DNA of 6,952 bases. Origin: JAGXQV01 sp041674485. GTDB lineage: Bacteria; Pseudomonadota; Gammaproteobacteria; Burkholderiales; Sulfuricellaceae. The stretch covers positions 1 to 6,952 of the forward strand of contig JBAYVP010000285.1 in assembly GCA_041674485.1 (NCBI GenBank). The letters run 5' to 3'. The notes beneath the pieces are model-generated. The model had not been told where the DNA came from. It made no database searches and was given only the letters and a program-made list of their open reading frames with translations. A program made the position numbers and the translations under genes. Every line of letters begins with the position of its first letter. Position 1 is the stretch's first letter. This document shows, piece after piece, positions 4,992-6,952 of this stretch.

Positions 4992-6155
4992 ATGGAGGTA
5001 ACGGCGTTAACATTGCCGGAAATTGAGGCGGCGCTGGAAAATGACCAACTGGTCTACTATTACCAGCCGAAAATATCGCTGGTCACCGGCAAGCCCAGTG
5101 GGGCGGAAGCCTTGCTGCGCTGGATCAAGCCGGATGGCACAGTCGTTCCGCCCTGTGCGTTTGTCCCGCTGGCGGAGGAAACCGGTTTAATCAAGAAAAT
5201 CGCCTGCGCGATGTTTCCCAAGCTGATTGCGGATATGCGCGCGGTCCATAAGATCAACGATACACTGACCGTATCGTTTAACCTGACCGCGCAGGATTTC
5301 GAAACGCCGGAAATCACGGAACTGATCCGTCATGCCGTGCTCGGCGGTCAGGTAGACCCACTGCGTTTACAAATCGAGCTGACGGAGGCTTCGATTATCG
5401 ACAGCGGCAAACCGGTCGTCCGGGAATACCTGCAAACCCTGGTCAATATGGGTGTATCGCTGGCGATGGACGATTTCGGCACCGGTTACTCATCCATCGA
5501 CACCCTGAGCTTGTGGCCTTTCACGGTGGTTAAGCTCGACCGGGGGCTAATCAATCGCATGAACGATTGCCCGAAATGCACCTCCATCGTCCAGTCCAGC
5601 ATCAGGATGGCGCACATGCTGGGCATAAGCATCATCGCCGAAGGGATAGAATCTTCCGAAATCTACGATTTCCTGATGCAGGCAGGATGCACCGAAGCTC
5701 AAGGGTTCTGGATGGCGCGCCCGCTGCCGCTGGCGGAATTTCTCTCCTTCGTCAGGAAAGACCAGCGCTGGTCCGGTTTTCCCATCGGCATGATCCACAT
5801 CGCCCAATTGGACCACATTCATTGGCGCAGAATGTTGATCGACCAAGTCATCAGCGGCTCATTCGGCGAACAGGATGCCAATTCGGTGAAACGATACACC
5901 GCCGAAATGGATCATACCAAATGCAAATTGGGCCATTGGTATTATGGGCACGGCCAGGAATTCAAGGGGCGCAGTGTTTTCGACAAGCTGGAAACCCCGC
6001 ACCGCCGCCTGCACGAAATCGGTAAAGAATTAATTGAAGCAGCACGCCACGATGCCCCGCACAACGAAATCATCGCCTTGCTGCGGGCGCTGACGAAAGA
6101 ATCCAGCGAGCTTCTGGGATTGCTGCAGGAGTTGGAAAATCAGGCTATTTTCTGA
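4992..6155 (+). CDS. EAL cyclic di-GMP phosphodiesterase with C-terminal CZB zinc-binding domain
   Basis: The 387-residue soluble protein has an EAL domain (about 8-255), which linearises cyclic di-GMP to pGpG. Signature residues look intact: EALLRW (E39), N97 in SFNLTA, ELTE (E129), DDFGTGYSS (D160/D161), K181 and D183 in VKLDRG, AEGIE (E217) and QGFW (Q237). A chemoreceptor zinc-binding (CZB) domain follows (about 270-385) with its 3His/1Cys set: H275 in LDHIHW, C311 in CKLGHWYYG, H337 and H341 in PHRRLHEIG. CZB domains bind zinc tightly and in other proteins control chemoreceptors or GGDEF cyclases (E. coli DgcZ) in response to zinc or hypochlorous acid. Here the likely reading is zinc- or oxidant-controlled hydrolysis of cyclic di-GMP; this is inference. 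There is no GGDEF domain. The gene follows the HPt-HD-GYP gene on the same strand but is separated by repeats, so cotranscription is doubtful. Confidence 0.93.
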   Translation: MEVTALTLPEIEAALENDQLVYYYQPKISLVTGKPSGAEALLRWIKPDGTVVPPCAFVPLAEETGLIKKIACAMFPKLIADMRAVHKINDTLTVSFNLTAQDFETPEITELIRHAVLGGQVDPLRLQIELTEASIIDSGKPVVREYLQTLVNMGVSLAMDDFGTGYSSIDTLSLWPFTVVKLDRGLINRMNDCPKCTSIVQSSIRMAHMLGISIIAEGIESSEIYDFLMQAGCTEAQGFWMARPLPLAEFLSFVRKDQRWSGFPIGMIHIAQLDHIHWRRMLIDQVISGSFGEQDANSVKRYTAEMDHTKCKLGHWYYGHGQEFKGRSVFDKLETPHRRLHEIGKELIEAARHDAPHNEIIALLRALTKESSELLGLLQELENQAIF

Positions 6156-6501
6156 GGTTCTATATGCGTTACGGAGTCTTAACCCATCTTTGTCATACCA
6201 AAACGGTATATTCGCTGTTTTTCCCTATCAGTGCTATCGTAAAGTATTGATTTGTATATTGTGCTATTTTTTTGTTTCGATATTTTTCCGTTTGTAGCGT
6301 CATAATATATAACCATCCCGTTAAAGTTGTATTGATTTTCTGCTAATATCGTAGGTGTATTTGTTCGTCAAATCCGAACTGTTCATCATGTGTTGCCAGC
6401 CCGGTGGGCACAAAAAACGTGCCCACCCTGAGCTGAAAAATTTCGATTTGTCCTCCCCTGAAAAACTATTGCTAAAAGCAGCAGGGCGTTGCGTTTCTTG
6501 C
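6156..6501. other. AT-rich intergenic region without a gene
   Basis: About 345 bases between the EAL gene stop and the TSUP stop. The first 200 are clearly AT-richer than the rest of the window, with T runs, a small inverted repeat ATACC/GGTAT at 6195-6209, and GTATTGATTT occurring twice (6244-6253 and 6329-6338). I find no convincing gene, promoter or RNA gene here. A hairpin lies at 6403-6427. Confidence 0.6.
6403..6427 (-). terminator. GGTGGGCAC hairpin 3' of the TSUP frame
   Basis: GGTGGGCAC (6403-6411) and GTGCCCACC (6419-6427) are perfect inverted copies around AAAAAAC. On the minus strand the loop is T-rich rather than followed by a T-run. It is the GTGGGCAC type of common proteobacterial intergenic repeat and may close the TSUP transcript. 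Confidence 0.55.
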
Positions 6502-6942
6502 TCATAAAACAACATAAGCCCCGCCCAGTCCGGCCAGTAGTATCCCCAACGCGCCCTTGAGCATCCGTTGCGGGATATGCTTCTGGCAGGCGGCTCCCAG
6601 ATACATGCCGCCCAGCCCGCCTAGCCCGAACAGGCTACCCAGCCACCAGTCCGGCACCGCGCTTCCACCGCCGGGCAGCGGCAGAAAAGTGTACGCCGCC
6701 ACGCCGATCACCGAGGTGGCGAAGGTTCCCGCCAGCGCCGCGCCTGCCACCACATGCACCGGCAAACGGAAGATGGTAATGCAGAACGGCGCGATGATTG
6801 CTCCTCCGCCGATACCGTAAGTGCCGCCGATAATCCTAGAAACCTCCGTTGAACGGGCTGGAGTGTGCGGTTTTCCGGGTGCAGGGCAAGGCGCAACGAC
6901 GCGCAATGGTCGTTCCATTGCAAGGAGTTGCAACGCCGCCAT
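6502..6942 (-). pseudogene. TSUP (TauE/SafE) transporter, C-terminal half only, fused to repeat sequence
   Basis: From about residue 37 of this 146-residue frame (bases 6834 to 6502) the protein matches the second half of the TSUP family of sulfite/sulfonate-type exporters. It has the glycine signature GGTYGIGGG (39-47) followed by PFC and LPVHVVAGAAL, then about four hydrophobic membrane segments ending in GGAYVVL. Full TSUP proteins have about 250 residues with two similar halves; the first half is missing here. Residues 1 to about 23 are the translation of palindrome copy C, followed by a short unrelated stretch. The frame stays open past ATG 6942 to the window edge. Either the gene is 5'-truncated or the palindrome interrupts it in frame with the first half beyond base 6952. 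Loss of the helix normally preceding IIGGTYG favours truncation. Confidence 0.7.
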
Positions 6943-6952
6943 GCGCCCGGAA
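6873..6952. repeat. Palindromic repeat, copy C (continues beyond the window)
   Basis: TTCCGGGTGC (6873-6882) pairs with GCGCCCGGAA (6943-6952), and the apical stem is CAATGG (6904-6909) with CCATTG (6915-6920) around TCGTT. It shares CAAGGCGCAA on the left, TGG-loop-CCA at the tip and TTGCAACGC on the right with copies A and B. The sequence between differs but still pairs (GCAAC with GTTGC). It provides the N-terminal part of the truncated TSUP frame. Confidence 0.8.

Noticed and set aside
6321..6515. 64-residue minus-strand frame in the AT-rich spacer
   Set aside because: It overlaps the TSUP end and the GGTGGGCAC hairpin, has no recognisable domain, and has poor start-site support.

Overview
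The window looks like ordinary chromosome from a betaproteobacterium, tentatively a Gallionellaceae/Nitrosomonadales-type organism. The clues are the ClpB sequence, a sigma-32-type heat-shock promoter, c-di-GMP signalling genes and very dense palindromic intergenic repeats. The taxon is an inference from general resemblance; no rRNA or other marker gene is present. Four coding units are visible: a DUF4160-family gene running off the left edge (1-359, minus), a complete clpB disaggregase (573-3158, minus), an HPt plus degenerate HD-GYP protein (3399-4505, plus) and an EAL phosphodiesterase with a C-terminal zinc-binding CZB domain (4992-6155, plus). The right edge holds the C-terminal half of a TSUP (TauE/SafE) transporter on the minus strand (6502-6942), apparently truncated.

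Layout. At the left edge, the DUF4160 gene has a near-consensus sigma-70 promoter so close to its ATG that the transcript should be leaderless. Its 3' end runs into a long hairpin (copy A). A REP-like palindrome lies just 3' of clpB. The divergent clpB / HPt-HD-GYP spacer holds a sigma-32 promoter for clpB, a run of heptanucleotide repeats that pair with each other, a small terminator-like hairpin, and an in-frame duplicated start region for the HPt gene. The two signalling genes are separated by about 490 bp that are almost entirely inverted repeats. These comprise a post-stop hairpin, a 165-bp hairpin with 33-bp perfect arms (copy B), a 29-bp repeat of the DUF4160 gene tail, and a 171-bp MITE-like element. 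That element has terminal inverted repeats and an exact 9-bp duplication of GTCAGGAGG, which is the Shine-Dalgarno region of the EAL gene. After the EAL gene comes about 345 bp of AT-rich non-coding DNA ending in a GGTGGGCAC hairpin, then the truncated TSUP frame fused to a third hairpin (copy C).

Working together. The HPt-HD-GYP and EAL-CZB genes plausibly form a c-di-GMP signalling pair: one takes phosphorelay input but has lost key HD-GYP residues, and the other looks catalytically intact with a zinc/redox-type sensor. clpB is an independent heat-shock gene. The most unusual content is the repeats. Copies A, B and C share a structured core with compensatory base changes, sit inside locus-specific inverted arms, and at both window edges are read through in frame by genes. 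The MITE-like insertion has duplicated a ribosome-binding site and separated the EAL gene from its former leader.
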